The position numbers were made by a program, and so were the translations under genes. 64,000 nucleotides of DNA from Nguyenibacter vanlangensis (GTDB taxonomy: Bacteria > Pseudomonadota > Alphaproteobacteria > Acetobacterales > Acetobacteraceae): contig NZ_CP152276.1 in the NCBI RefSeq assembly GCF_038719015.1, forward strand, positions 1,932,001-1,996,000, in the 5' to 3' direction. Shown here piece by piece: positions 16,611-25,889 of the stretch. How positions within the stretch are numbered: the first letter of the stretch is position 1; every line of letters begins with the position of its first letter. A model generated the notes under the pieces. That model was not told the DNA's origin and ran no database searches. It worked only from the letters and a program-made list of their open reading frames with translations.

Positions 16611-18104
16611 TCAGCGGTGCAGATCGATATCGTCCTGTTCCATTCGGTATCGGACCGAGAAAATATCATCTCCCGACATGATCGCTCCGCGCCCCAGCGG
16701 ACGCCCCTGTTCCCAGTTCGACAGCCCGAGTTCGGGCTTGTCGAGGGCATAGTGGCCGTCGGCCCAACGAGTAAATCCATTGCCGACGAATGGCGCGTTC
16801 ACCGCATCGAAAAAGCGATTCTGCGCAGTCCTGTCCTCGCTGATCAGGGATGCGACGAAGCGGGGACTGTCCTGGTCAAACAGAGAGATGGCCTCTTCCA
16901 GGCCGTCGACGACGACGAACGAAATTTCAGGCGTTTCGTCCCACGCCCACTCTGTCGACAAGCGCGCATGGGGCAACATGGTCGCGACCGGCTCATCGAC
17001 GACCCGGCCCTCCCGCGTGGTTATGACCACGGTGGAAAAGAGAGAAGCAGGAAGATAATCTTCCGATCCTTCCAGAACATGGATGCGAAAGCCTCCGATC
17101 GGCGACGCGGCCCGTTCCATGCCCTCAAGCAAGGCGGGAACCAGATCGGCGACACGCGCCCTGTCGATGCAACAGACATTCAGCGTGTTGCACACTTTCC
17201 GGTCCAGCGAAGCAGCGACGGCCGAGATGAAGCGCGCTCTGTCCGCATGCGCATCGGCGATCAGCCACGCGCCGCCGGTCCCGTGCAAACTGACCGCCAC
17301 GCCGCATTGGCGCGCAACTTCACCCAGTTGCGCCACCGCAGGACCGGAACCACGCACGACGGCCACTCCCAATCGCCGGTCGGAGAGCATCGCCCAGGCC
17401 GCTGCCCGCTCCTGACGCGCGATCAACCTGACGGCGTCGTCGGGCAACCCACTGCGGGACAACGCGGGTCGGATGGCATGATCCATCATGCATCGCGCGG
17501 TCTCGGAAGCATCCCGCCCGATCCTGATCAAGGCCGTATTACCGTTGCGCAGAACGCCCGTGGCGTCCACGAGGACATTGGGACGCCCTTCGAAGATGAA
17601 GCCGACGACACCGACCGGTGCCCTGCTGACGGATACCGTCCAGCCATCATGCTGTCGTATGTCGATATCGGCATGACGATACCCTTCGGACGCGGCCCAG
17701 ATGCGCAGCCCGCGTATCATTCCGTCGCGCGCCGTAGACCCTAATGCCAGCCGCCCGGTCGATCGGCCGGTCGCACGGGCATTGGCGACATCACGCGCGT
17801 TTGCCTCGACGATTCTGGACCAGACCGCGTCATCTTCCAACAGATCCACGAACGCCTCAAAAAACGCGACAATCTGTATGTCCGATCTGGCCGCCAACGC
17901 CTTGAAGGCCACCGAAGACGCAGAAATATCGTCGCGCACTGCGTTGCGAATATCCGCCGGTATATGAAGCAACGCCCCGTCGGTCTGGCATACGACCAGC
18001 ATGTCGCCGGCCCGAAATTCATTCGCCAAGCCGGCCGGTACGCTGACGGCACGATCCCCTCCAAACGGGATCAACATGCCCGGGATGAGCCGATCGAGCT
18101 GCAT
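16611..18104 (-). CDS. Aldehyde dehydrogenase superfamily protein, ProA-like with long N terminus
   Basis: This 497-residue protein resembles glutamate-5-semialdehyde dehydrogenase (ProA), with APVGVVGFI, FEGRPNVLVD (171-180) and the catalytic cysteine region RKVCNTLNVCC (Cys305). ProA is usually about 420 residues with its cysteine near 255, so this protein has about 60-75 extra N-terminal residues. It stands alone on the minus strand between efflux genes rather than with proB or obgE. AAGGA precedes the ATG at 18104. It may act on a different gamma-phosphate or free aldehyde; I do not assign it to proline synthesis. Confidence 0.7.
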   Translation of the reverse strand: MQLDRLIPGMLIPFGGDRAVSVPAGLANEFRAGDMLVVCQTDGALLHIPADIRNAVRDDISASSVAFKALAARSDIQIVAFFEAFVDLLEDDAVWSRIVEANARDVANARATGRSTGRLALGSTARDGMIRGLRIWAASEGYRHADIDIRQHDGWTVSVSRAPVGVVGFIFEGRPNVLVDATGVLRNGNTALIRIGRDASETARCMMDHAIRPALSRSGLPDDAVRLIARQERAAAWAMLSDRRLGVAVVRGSGPAVAQLGEVARQCGVAVSLHGTGGAWLIADAHADRARFISAVAASLDRKVCNTLNVCCIDRARVADLVPALLEGMERAASPIGGFRIHVLEGSEDYLPASLFSTVVITTREGRVVDEPVATMLPHARLSTEWAWDETPEISFVVVDGLEEAISLFDQDSPRFVASLISEDRTAQNRFFDAVNAPFVGNGFTRWADGHYALDKPELGLSNWEQGRPLGRGAIMSGDDIFSVRYRMEQDDIDLHR

Positions 18105-18140
18105 CTTCGACGCGTCCTTATCTTTGTTTTCGGGACGTAG

Positions 18141-18159
18141 GGAGCGCTAAAAGCGCTCC
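18141..18159 (-). terminator. Hairpin after the RND pump gene
   Basis: GGAGCGCT (18141-18148), loop AAA, AGCGCTCC (18152-18159): a perfect 8-bp stem directly after the RND stop codon on the minus strand, in the 55-bp gap before the ProA-like gene. Position and shape fit a terminator; there is no long U tract. Confidence 0.55.
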
Positions 18160-21100
18160 TTACTCTTTGGAAGCCCCCGTGAAATCCTTCGCCACCTCCG
18201 GCTCGCCATCGTCAGGCTCGTTCGTCGGCTTTATGCGATACCAGATCGCATAGAGTGCCGGCAGGAACATCAGGATCAGCCCGGTGCCGGCCGCCGTGCC
18301 GCCGATCAGCGTATAGGCCAGCGAGCCCCAGAACACCGATTCCGTCAGCGGGATGAAAGCCAGCACGGCCGCCAGGGCCGTCAGAATAACCGGGCGGGCA
18401 CGCTGCACGGTCGCCTCGACCACCGAATGGAACGGATCGAGCCCCGCCGCCTGATTGACCTTGATCTGTCCGATCAGGATCAACGTGTTGCGCATCAGGA
18501 TGCCCGATAGGCCGATCAGGCCCAGGATCGCGTTGAAGCCGAACGGCTGATGAAAGATCAGCAGGGTCGGCACGGTCCCGATCAGCCCCAGCGGGGCCGT
18601 CAGGAACACCATGAACATGCCGGAGATGGACCGGGTCTCGAACACCAGGACGATCAGGGTCAGCAGGATCATCACCGGAAAGATCGGCACCAGGGCCTTG
18701 TTTGCCTTTCCGGATTCTTCCGCGTTGCCGCCGGCCTCAATACGATAGCCGGGGGGCAGCGTCGCGCGGACGGGCGCCAAAGCCTGATCGACCTCCGCCG
18801 TGACCTGCGGCGGCTGCAGGTTTTCGTCGATATCGCTCTGTACCGTGATCGTCGGGATCCGGTCGCGCCGACGCAGGATAGGGTCTTCGGCACGGATCTC
18901 GACATGACCGATCTGGCTGAGCGGTATCAATTGGCCCGTGCGGTTGCTGATGGTCATGTCACCCAGCTTCGCCGGGTCCAGACGATCGGGTCCCGCGCTG
19001 CGAACCACGAGCTCGACGGTCCGGACGTCCTCGCGAACCTGCGTGACCGGCACGCCCAGCAGCAGGAACTGGATCTGTTCGGATGCTTCCTGAGAGGACA
19101 GTCCGATCAGTTGCAGCCGCGCCTGGTCCAGCACGAAATGCGCCGTCTGTACGCGCTCACCCCAATCGGCATTGACCTGCCGCGTATGCGGATTGTTCCG
19201 CATGATCGTGCCGACCTGGGCCGCGATATCGCGCACCCGATCCGCATCCGGTCCCATGACACGGAACATGACCGGGAAATGGGTGTAGGGGCCGAAGACG
19301 AACTGCGTCACACGGATCCGGGCATCAGGCGCCATCCCCTGGGCCACGGCCTGGCGCATGCGATCGCGCAAGCGGTCGCGGTCCTGGGCACTCGGTGTCA
19401 GGACGACGATCTTCGCGAAGGAAGGGTCGGGCAGTTCGGGGTTGTACGCCAGGAAGAAACGCGGCGCACCAGCGCCCACATAGCTGGTGACGATCCTCGC
19501 CTCGGGCTGTGTCTTCAACCAGGCCTCCACACGGGCCGTGACCCGCGTGGTGGCTTCGATACTGGTACCCTCCGGCATCTGCACCTCGGCCAGCAGTTCC
19601 GGGCGGTCCGAACTGGGGAAGAATTGCTGCCGGACAGAACCCATCCCGACGAAGGCCAGCAGGAACAACGCCAGCACCGCCCCCGCGACCATGAACTTGC
19701 GGCGCACGACCCACACGACCAGACGCCGGAAGCGGCGGTAATTGGGCGTGGCGTAGATATGTTCGTAGGCGCCGTCGATCCGCTTGATGTCCGGCAGCAG
19801 CTTGACACCGAGATAGGGCGTGAACACCACGGCCACGAACCAGGAGGTCAGCAGCGCATAGCCGACGATCCAGAAAATGTTGCCGGCATACTCGCCGGCG
19901 GTCGAGCGCGCGAAGCCGACCGGGGTGAAACCGATGATCGTGACCAGCGTGCCGGCCAGCATCGGAGCCGCCGTGTGGCTCCAGGCATAGGCGGCGGCCT
20001 TCGTGCGTTCGTACCCTTCCTCCAGCTTCACCACCATCATCTCAATCGCGATGATCGCGTCATCGACCAGAAGGCCCAGCGAGATGATCAGCGCCCCCAG
20101 CGTGATACGGTCCAGCGCCCGACCTGTCACCAGCATGATGACCATGACGATCGACAGCGTCAGCGGCACGGCGGCCGCGACGACGATGCCGACCCGCCAG
20201 CCCAGGCTTACCAGGCTGACGACCATCACCACCGCGAGGGCCACGAAAAACTTCAGCATGAACTCGCCGACGGCGGCATGAATGATGCCGGCCTGGTCAA
20301 CGATTTTCGTCAGCGTGACGCCGGCGGGTAGCCTCGCCCCCAGCGTCTTCTCTGCTGCGGCCAGAGACTGGCCGAGCTTCAGCCCGTTCCAGTGATCCTG
20401 CATCACGACGTTCAGCACCAGAGTCTGGGCCCCGGCATGCCTGACAAGGTAGGTCGGTGGGTCCTCATACCCCCGCTCCACCGTCGCGATGTCCGAGATC
20501 TTGAAAGTCCTGCCGCCCGCCGCGATGGGGATGTCGCGAATTTTCTCCAGGTCGTCCAGCGCGCCGTCCAGCCGCACGAAGACCTGCGGGCCGCGCGTAT
20601 CGATCGAACCCGCGGCCGTCACCGCATTCTGACGCTGAAGTGCCGCGAACACGTCCTGGGCGCTGATCCCGAGCGTGAGCAGTCTGGCATTGGAAAAATT
20701 GACGAAGATCTGTTCCGGCCGTTCGCCGATAATATCAACCTTGCGCACGCCCGGCACATGCAGCAGGCGCTGCCGCACCGTTTCCGCCTGCCGGACCAGC
20801 AGGCGTTCGGGCAATCCATGACCGTCCAACGCATAGACCGCGAAATCGACATCGGAATACTCGTCATTGACGAACGGTCCCTGCACGCCCCTCGGCAGAA
20901 GGGGCATGGTGTCGTACAGCTTCTTGCGCGTCTGGTAGAATTGCTCGGGAACGGCCGCAGGCGGCGTGTTGTCCTTGAGCGTGACCATCATCAGCGCCAG
21001 GCCTGGCCGGGTCAATGTTTCCACCCGGTCGTACCATTGCAGTTCCTGCACGCGCTTTTCCAGAGGATCGGCCACCAGATCCTGCATTTCCTGCGCCGTG

Positions 21101-21270
21101 GCGCCTGGCCAGACAGCGGTCGCCGTCAGGGTTTTGACGGTGAATGCGGGGTCCTCGGCACGCCCGAGGCTGAAAAACGCATAAGCACCCGACAAAGCCA
21201 GTGCCACGATCAGGAACAATGTGATCCCACGCTCGCGCACCGCAAGGGCGGACAGGTTGAATCCGCTCAT
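18160..21270 (-). CDS. RND efflux pump inner-membrane permease (AcrB family)
   Basis: This 1036-residue protein has the RND layout: first transmembrane helix (ITLFLIVALALSGAYAFFSL), a large periplasmic loop, a central membrane bundle with GLLVDDAIIAIE (the proton-relay helix), a second loop, and a second bundle (GLIGLSGILMRNTLILIG) ending at residue ~1010. It is the proton-driven substrate pump of a tripartite system. Its ATG overlaps the adaptor stop (ATGA), so the two are translationally coupled. The subfamily looks like the short-loop HAE1-like pumps of alphaproteobacteria; substrates unknown. Confidence 0.93.
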   Translation of the reverse strand: MSGFNLSALAVRERGITLFLIVALALSGAYAFFSLGRAEDPAFTVKTLTATAVWPGATAQEMQDLVADPLEKRVQELQWYDRVETLTRPGLALMMVTLKDNTPPAAVPEQFYQTRKKLYDTMPLLPRGVQGPFVNDEYSDVDFAVYALDGHGLPERLLVRQAETVRQRLLHVPGVRKVDIIGERPEQIFVNFSNARLLTLGISAQDVFAALQRQNAVTAAGSIDTRGPQVFVRLDGALDDLEKIRDIPIAAGGRTFKISDIATVERGYEDPPTYLVRHAGAQTLVLNVVMQDHWNGLKLGQSLAAAEKTLGARLPAGVTLTKIVDQAGIIHAAVGEFMLKFFVALAVVMVVSLVSLGWRVGIVVAAAVPLTLSIVMVIMLVTGRALDRITLGALIISLGLLVDDAIIAIEMMVVKLEEGYERTKAAAYAWSHTAAPMLAGTLVTIIGFTPVGFARSTAGEYAGNIFWIVGYALLTSWFVAVVFTPYLGVKLLPDIKRIDGAYEHIYATPNYRRFRRLVVWVVRRKFMVAGAVLALFLLAFVGMGSVRQQFFPSSDRPELLAEVQMPEGTSIEATTRVTARVEAWLKTQPEARIVTSYVGAGAPRFFLAYNPELPDPSFAKIVVLTPSAQDRDRLRDRMRQAVAQGMAPDARIRVTQFVFGPYTHFPVMFRVMGPDADRVRDIAAQVGTIMRNNPHTRQVNADWGERVQTAHFVLDQARLQLIGLSSQEASEQIQFLLLGVPVTQVREDVRTVELVVRSAGPDRLDPAKLGDMTISNRTGQLIPLSQIGHVEIRAEDPILRRRDRIPTITVQSDIDENLQPPQVTAEVDQALAPVRATLPPGYRIEAGGNAEESGKANKALVPIFPVMILLTLIVLVFETRSISGMFMVFLTAPLGLIGTVPTLLIFHQPFGFNAILGLIGLSGILMRNTLILIGQIKVNQAAGLDPFHSVVEATVQRARPVILTALAAVLAFIPLTESVFWGSLAYTLIGGTAAGTGLILMFLPALYAIWYRIKPTNEPDDGEPEVAKDFTGASKE

Positions 21271-22367
21271 TGCATCGCGACCTTTGTCGAGGCGATCTGG
21301 ACATGCTCGCCGACATGCAACTCGTGACCGCCGGCCGCCGCGATCAGCATGCCCGGGCGAAGATCCGCGCCGCGCGCGATCGTCGCCGTATCCTCGCCGA
21401 TATGTGCGATCTGTACCGGATGAAAGCTGACCTTCGATGAGCGAGCATCCACGCTCCAGACGCCGGGCCCCTTGCCCTCGTCATCGACGGCGCCCAACGG
21501 CACGACGAGCGCGGTCGGATCGTCGCTGGCTTCAGGCAGGTGGACACGCACCGTCGCCCCCAGCGGCGCGTCCGCGCCTGGCCCGTCCATGACGTAACGG
21601 GCCTCGAACGTGCGGGTACGCGGGTCGGCGGCGTCGGACAATTGCCGCAGATGCGCGGACACACGGGAACCCTCGTCATACAGTTCAGCTTCCGCCGCGG
21701 AATGCAGGATCGGACGCACCCCTTCCGGCAGGTCGATTGCGGCCTCGCGCGGGCCGGCGTGTGCCAGCACGATCACGGTCTGGCCGGCCGCGACGACATG
21801 CCCCGGTTCCGCCAGGGTCTGGACGACGACACCGTCTTCATCCGCCCGCAGCAGGGAATAATCGTCTTGGTTGCGAGCAATCTTCTCCTGCGCGATCGCC
21901 GCGTCCAGTTGCGCGCGGGCGCTGTCCGCTGCGGCCTTCACCTGATCGTAGGCCGAGGCCGCCACGGCACCGGTCGCGACAAGGCCGCGATAGCGACGCT
22001 CATCCGCCGCAGCCTGGACCCAACGGGCATGCAACGATGCCACACTGCCGACCTGAGTCGTCACGGCATGGAGGTAATCCGTCGGGTCCAGGCGCATCAG
22101 CACCTGCCCCTTTGAGACAGTCTGTCCCGTGTCGACCAGGCGTTCGACGATCTTGCCGGACACGCGAAAGCCGAGATCGCTTTGGACGCGGGCCGCTACG
22201 ACCCCCGTGTAGACATGCTCGGCAGTCGCTACGGATTCGATCCGCACCGTCTCCACGATACGGTCGGCCGTGCGCGGATCAGGATCGTCTTTGGGCTTGC
22301 AGGCCGACAGCCCGAAAACGGTGCAGATGCCGGCCGCTGCAAAAAGGGATAGGCGTGTTCCAGCCAT
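21267..22367 (-). CDS. RND efflux periplasmic adaptor (membrane fusion lipoprotein)
   Basis: This 366-residue protein has a lipoprotein signal with LSAC lipobox (residues about 20-23), a first barrel/lipoyl half (GFRVSGKIVERLVDTGQTVSKGQVLMRLD), a helical hairpin (coiled coil about residues 105-165), the second lipoyl half (ADEDGVVVQTLAEPGHVVAAGQ), then beta-barrel and membrane-proximal domains. It links the RND permease to the outer membrane channel. GGGAG lies 8 bases before the ATG at 22367. The TetR-type operator motif is just upstream. Confidence 0.92.
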   Translation of the reverse strand: MAGTRLSLFAAAGICTVFGLSACKPKDDPDPRTADRIVETVRIESVATAEHVYTGVVAARVQSDLGFRVSGKIVERLVDTGQTVSKGQVLMRLDPTDYLHAVTTQVGSVASLHARWVQAAADERRYRGLVATGAVAASAYDQVKAAADSARAQLDAAIAQEKIARNQDDYSLLRADEDGVVVQTLAEPGHVVAAGQTVIVLAHAGPREAAIDLPEGVRPILHSAAEAELYDEGSRVSAHLRQLSDAADPRTRTFEARYVMDGPGADAPLGATVRVHLPEASDDPTALVVPLGAVDDEGKGPGVWSVDARSSKVSFHPVQIAHIGEDTATIARGADLRPGMLIAAAGGHELHVGEHVQIASTKVAMQ

Positions 22368-22406
22368 GTTCGGGCTCCCAACGGGTTTGGAAGCCCAAAT
22401 TGTACA

Positions 22407-22433
22407 CGAGTGACCGTATTGTCAATTGGTCAC
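22407..22433. promoter_or_regulatory. TetR operator at the adaptor-RND promoter
   Basis: GTGACC (22410-22415) and GGTCAC (22428-22433) are an inverted repeat within CGAGTGACC...GGTCACA. The CGAGTGAC half-site (22407-22414) is shared with the larger operator at 23120-23149. On the minus strand TTGACA and TACAAT flank it in promoter-like positions. Confidence 0.6.
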
Positions 22434-22452
22434 ATAAAGCCCCATGCTAAAT

Positions 22453-23061
22453 TCACGGCGCGAGGCTTCTCAAGACGAGACTGGCCAGCGTCGCCGCATC
22501 ATCGTCCAGCGTGTCCATGTGCTGTTCGAGCAGGAGGGGATGATAGATCGACTGCAGGACCAGCATGATGGCGTGACAGGTCTCATCAACGGGCGTCTTG
22601 CGCTCGAACTCGCCGCCCTCGCGGCCTTCGCGGATCAGGTGCTCGACCATACCACGCAATGCATCGGCAAAACTCCTGGCAGACGTCCACTCCTCCTCCA
22701 CCGCCGAATAGACGATGTCGTGCAATTTGCGTTCGTGCGAAAACAGCGCAACCGTATTGCGCGCCAGAGCAAGGAAAACCCTGCGCATTCTGTCGGAAGC
22801 CGGCTTGTCGTCCTCGACGATCGCCTCGATATCCGCGCGCATCTTGCCGTGCTGGAGCGCGCAGATCGCCTCGCCGATCGCCTTCTTCGATTCAAAGAAT
22901 TTATAGATATAGGCTTTCGACAGACCGATGGCGTCGGCCAGATCGGCCATCGTGGTCTTCTTGTATCCGTAATGCCCGAAATGCTCGATGGCCGCCGTCA
23001 TGATCTGATCCCGGCGCTCGTGATCGACCGGGCCACGTTGTCCAGTGTGAGGCGCGCGCAT
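22453..23061 (-). CDS. TetR-family repressor of the RND pump
   Basis: This 202-residue protein has a canonical TetR HTH (MADLADAIGLSKAYIYKFFESKKAIGEAI, residues about 38-66) and an all-helical ligand domain. The ATG at 23061 has AGGGG upstream. It lies between the adaptor-RND operon (downstream, same strand) and the divergent outer-membrane channel gene, the usual place for a pump repressor. Matching half-sites in both pump promoters support its control of all three parts. Confidence 0.87.
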   Translation of the reverse strand: MRAPHTGQRGPVDHERRDQIMTAAIEHFGHYGYKKTTMADLADAIGLSKAYIYKFFESKKAIGEAICALQHGKMRADIEAIVEDDKPASDRMRRVFLALARNTVALFSHERKLHDIVYSAVEEEWTSARSFADALRGMVEHLIREGREGGEFERKTPVDETCHAIMLVLQSIYHPLLLEQHMDTLDDDAATLASLVLRSLAP

Positions 23062-23112
23062 CCTGTTTCCCCTGGCTGAATTTGACGTCTTAGATAAGAT
23101 ACAGGCGGCGAA

Positions 23113-23149
23113 TTGACAACGAGTGACTGTTATGTATATCAGTCACTCG
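23113..23149. promoter_or_regulatory. TetR operator and promoter, TetR / outer membrane channel
   Basis: CGAGTGACTG (23120-23129) and CAGTCACTCG (23140-23149) form a perfect 10-bp inverted repeat with a 10-bp spacer. A TTGACA (23113-23118) with TATATC 16 bases later gives a plus-strand promoter that the operator covers from spacer to -10. The half-site recurs at the adaptor promoter. Confidence 0.75.
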
Positions 23150-23197
23150 ACTACAGCCGGACAACGCATGTCCGAGGCTTATCAGAGGTCGAACGCC

Positions 23198-24685
23198 ATG
23201 AATCCCACGCTTCCTGCAACAAGGCGGAACACGGCACCTCCGCGCCACCGGGCAACGACCGGATTGCTGAAGCCGGCCATCGCGCTCTCCGTTGCAATGA
23301 TGATGTCCGCATGTGCGGTCGGCCCGGATTACAGGGCGCCGGATGTGCGTCTCCGTCCTTTTCACAGTGCGGCAGCCATCGGCGCCCGGCACGCCACGGC
23401 GGCACCGTCGCTCGACGCATGGTGGGAGGGATTTCACGATCCTGAACTGGTGCGCATCGAACAGCGTGTGCTGATCCAGAATTTGGATCTCGCGGCCGCC
23501 ATGGCCCGCGTCCGCCAGGCGCAGGGCGCCGCGGAAGCGGCCACCGCACGCCTGTTGCCGACGCTGGATTTCGCCCCGCAGGCCTCCGCGAACCGGTTGT
23601 CGCAGGAGGGGCTGATCGGCCATGTCGTACGGACCGTCCCCGGTTTCCACCGTGACTATCGCACTTATGACGTCAGCGGCGCGGCAAGCTGGGAAATCGA
23701 TTTGTTCGGCGGCCTCAGGCGCGGGCAGGAAGCCGCGCGGGACGAGGAAGAGGCCGCGCAGGTGGAACGCGTGGGTGAGCGTATCACCGTGGCGGCCGAC
23801 GCCGCCGACGCTTATTTCCAGATCCGGGGAGACCAGGCACGGCTGGCCGTCGCGGAACAGCAGATTACCGTGGACGCCCATCTGCTGGATCTGGTTCGCC
23901 AGCGACGCACGCGGGGTATTTCGAACGAGCGGGAGCTCGCCCAGGCCGAAGCGTTGCTGCAATCCGCGCGCCAGACCGTACCGTTGATCCGCATTGCCCT
24001 CGAAGCCCAGCTCAATCGTCTTGACGTGCTGATGGGCGCGCAGCCCGGCAGCTATGCCGCCGAGTTGGGAAGGCCGTCCGACATCCCGGCCGTTCCGTCC
24101 ATCGGCGGTAGCGACAAGCCCACGGACATGCTGCGTCGCCGGCCCGACATTCTGGCGGCCGAACGCCGTCTGGCGGCATCGAACGCACGGATCGGCGAGG
24201 CGCTGGGCGATTACTATCCCAAATTGTCACTCACCGGAATTCTGGGCTTTCAAAGCCTCAGTCCCAACAAACTTTTCACAGCACCCGGTTTTCAGGCGAC
24301 GGGATCCGGAGCAATTCGCTGGCGGATCTTCGATTTCGGCAAGATCGACGCCGAGGTGCAGCAGGCACGGGGCGCCAATGCCGAGGCTCTGGCGCGCTAC
24401 CGGCTGACGGTCCTGCATGCGGCCGAAGATGTAGAAAATGCTTTCACGACCCTAGTGCAGACGGAGCAGCGCACAGGCGACCTGCAGACTGAAGTCGCCT
24501 CGCTGACCCGCGCGCGCGATCTTTCCCAGCAATCCTTCCAGGCGGGTGTCATTCCTTTGACGGACGTGCTTGACGCAGATCGGCAACTTCTGGACTCGCA
24601 GGATCAACTGGCCCTCAACCGGGCAAACGCGGCCCGCGCGGCCGTAAGTTCATTCAGAGCGCTGGGTGGAGGCTGGCCCACATGA
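23198..24685 (+). CDS. Outer membrane efflux channel lipoprotein (NodT/OprM family)
   Basis: This 495-residue TolC-like channel has a lipoprotein signal ending MMMSAC, the AVGPDYRAP opening typical of NodT/OprM proteins, and two repeated helical-barrel halves (AAAMARVRQAQGAAEAATARLLP first, LAQAEALLQSARQ and LAASNARIGEALGDYYPKLSL later). GAGG about 9 bases upstream supports the ATG at 23198 over in-frame ATGs at 23123 and 23168, which lie in the operator/promoter. It forms the exit duct for the divergent adaptor-RND pair. Confidence 0.9.
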   Translation: MNPTLPATRRNTAPPRHRATTGLLKPAIALSVAMMMSACAVGPDYRAPDVRLRPFHSAAAIGARHATAAPSLDAWWEGFHDPELVRIEQRVLIQNLDLAAAMARVRQAQGAAEAATARLLPTLDFAPQASANRLSQEGLIGHVVRTVPGFHRDYRTYDVSGAASWEIDLFGGLRRGQEAARDEEEAAQVERVGERITVAADAADAYFQIRGDQARLAVAEQQITVDAHLLDLVRQRRTRGISNERELAQAEALLQSARQTVPLIRIALEAQLNRLDVLMGAQPGSYAAELGRPSDIPAVPSIGGSDKPTDMLRRRPDILAAERRLAASNARIGEALGDYYPKLSLTGILGFQSLSPNKLFTAPGFQATGSGAIRWRIFDFGKIDAEVQQARGANAEALARYRLTVLHAAEDVENAFTTLVQTEQRTGDLQTEVASLTRARDLSQQSFQAGVIPLTDVLDADRQLLDSQDQLALNRANAARAAVSSFRALGGGWPT

Positions 24686-24793
24686 CGGAGTTGATCCGGC
24701 AGGCGTGGCAGAAGATAGGCTCTTTGCTCTTCTGCATGATGATCGTCCTGCTTGTTCGAGGCGCCGCGATCGTGACCCACACTCGCTCGCGTC

Positions 24794-25672
24794 ATGCAAA
24801 GCGGAGATCTTGAATATTTCAAGCTTGCCGTGGAGGCCGGCAGTCTGACACGGGCAGCCATGATTCGTGGCGTGAGAGTTTCTACCTTCGCCCGTGCCAT
24901 CGACAGGCTCGAAGATGAGCTTGGCGTCACCCTCTTGGAGCGAAACCACACCGGGATTCGTCTGACGGCAGCCGGGAGCGTGGTATTCCAGAGAATTTCC
25001 TTTTTGCTCGATGATCTCGATGAGGTCAAATCCTTGTGCGAGATACTTGGAACGGGCCACCGGGGAGTCGTTCGGATCGGCAGCCTGCTACCTCCAGTCG
25101 GCGGGAGGTTCAAGCTTGTGTTATCGGCTTGGAAGAGAAAACATCCCGACATAAGGATAATTTTTCATGAGATGGGAACACGAGATCTTCGGTCTGCGTT
25201 GTTTCGGAATCGTTTGGACGTGATTTTCTTTACACCATACGTTCGATCCGATGCCATAGAATCTCTCCCGTTTTTCAACGAAAATCTGGTTTTGGCGTTA
25301 CCAAGCGAGCACCCGTTAGGCCGCCGCAGGAGCCTGACATGTGATGAGGTACGGAATGAAACATTCCTGGTCCAAGATTGGGGACGCGATTATAGCATAA
25401 GGGACCATTATACTGAGATTTTGGGCAAGGATGTCACCATCGAAACGCATCCGGCCGGAAAGCAATCGGTATTCGCGCTTGTAAGCGCAGGATATGGTGT
25501 GACACTCGCCGTTAAAAGCCAGGCGGAGCGAGGCTTTCCGGGCGTCATTTTCCGGGCGCTTCGGAGGAGTGATGCCCACCTCAAAATTCACCTTGGCTGG
25601 GATGCCAACCGCCAGGATGCGGTTACGGGGCGTTTCGTCGCCTTTATCCGCGATCTTGTTCGGCAGAGCTGA
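24794..25672 (+). CDS. LysR-family regulator at the conjugation-module boundary
   Basis: This 292-residue LysR protein has an N-terminal HTH (LTRAAMIRGVRVSTFARAIDRLEDELG) and a substrate-binding-like domain. Its last 29 bases overlap convergently with the DUF2274 gene at the end of the trb operon. In related elements a LysR gene commonly occupies this place next to trbI, so it may be part of the element rather than cargo. It is noticeably less GC-rich than the trb genes. No strong ribosome site is visible before the ATG. Confidence 0.8.
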   Translation: MQSGDLEYFKLAVEAGSLTRAAMIRGVRVSTFARAIDRLEDELGVTLLERNHTGIRLTAAGSVVFQRISFLLDDLDEVKSLCEILGTGHRGVVRIGSLLPPVGGRFKLVLSAWKRKHPDIRIIFHEMGTRDLRSALFRNRLDVIFFTPYVRSDAIESLPFFNENLVLALPSEHPLGRRRSLTCDEVRNETFLVQDWGRDYSIRDHYTEILGKDVTIETHPAGKQSVFALVSAGYGVTLAVKSQAERGFPGVIFRALRRSDAHLKIHLGWDANRQDAVTGRFVAFIRDLVRQS

Positions 25673-25889
25673 TGCGAGGACGCCGTGCCTTGGAAAACGC
25701 TCTGTCACCTTCCATGAAGCGCGCAAGCATCGGCGCAATCAGCTTTGCCGGCACGATTTCGGCCTGGCCGCTCTCACGCGCCAGCAGCCGCCCGTATTCG
25801 ACCAGATCGCGATGCACTGCGGCAGGAAGTTCCACGGTGAGCCGCACCGGCTTGTCATCCGCGATCGGCCCAAGCCGGAGTTTCGTCAT
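25644..25889 (-). CDS. DUF2274-family small protein
   Basis: This 81-residue protein has a ribbon-helix-helix-like core (PVRLTVELPAAVHRDLVEYGRLLA), characteristic of the DUF2274 proteins that usually follow trbI in alpha- and gammaproteobacterial conjugation clusters. Its start overlaps the trbI stop by 4 bp. A DNA-binding or regulatory role in transfer is possible but unproven. Confidence 0.8.
   Translation of the reverse strand: MTKLRLGPIADDKPVRLTVELPAAVHRDLVEYGRLLARESGQAEIVPAKLIAPMLARFMEGDRAFSKARRPRISSAEQDRG

Noticed and set aside
16568..16619. CACCGCT / AGCGGTG repeat between MATE and ProA-like genes as terminator
   Set aside because: The arms are 7 bp and 38 bp apart, too weak and wide to support a hairpin call.
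18550..20331. 593-codon open frame on the plus strand
   Set aside because: It is antisense to the RND permease gene, with a low-complexity Gln/Arg/His-rich product typical of shadow frames in GC-rich DNA.
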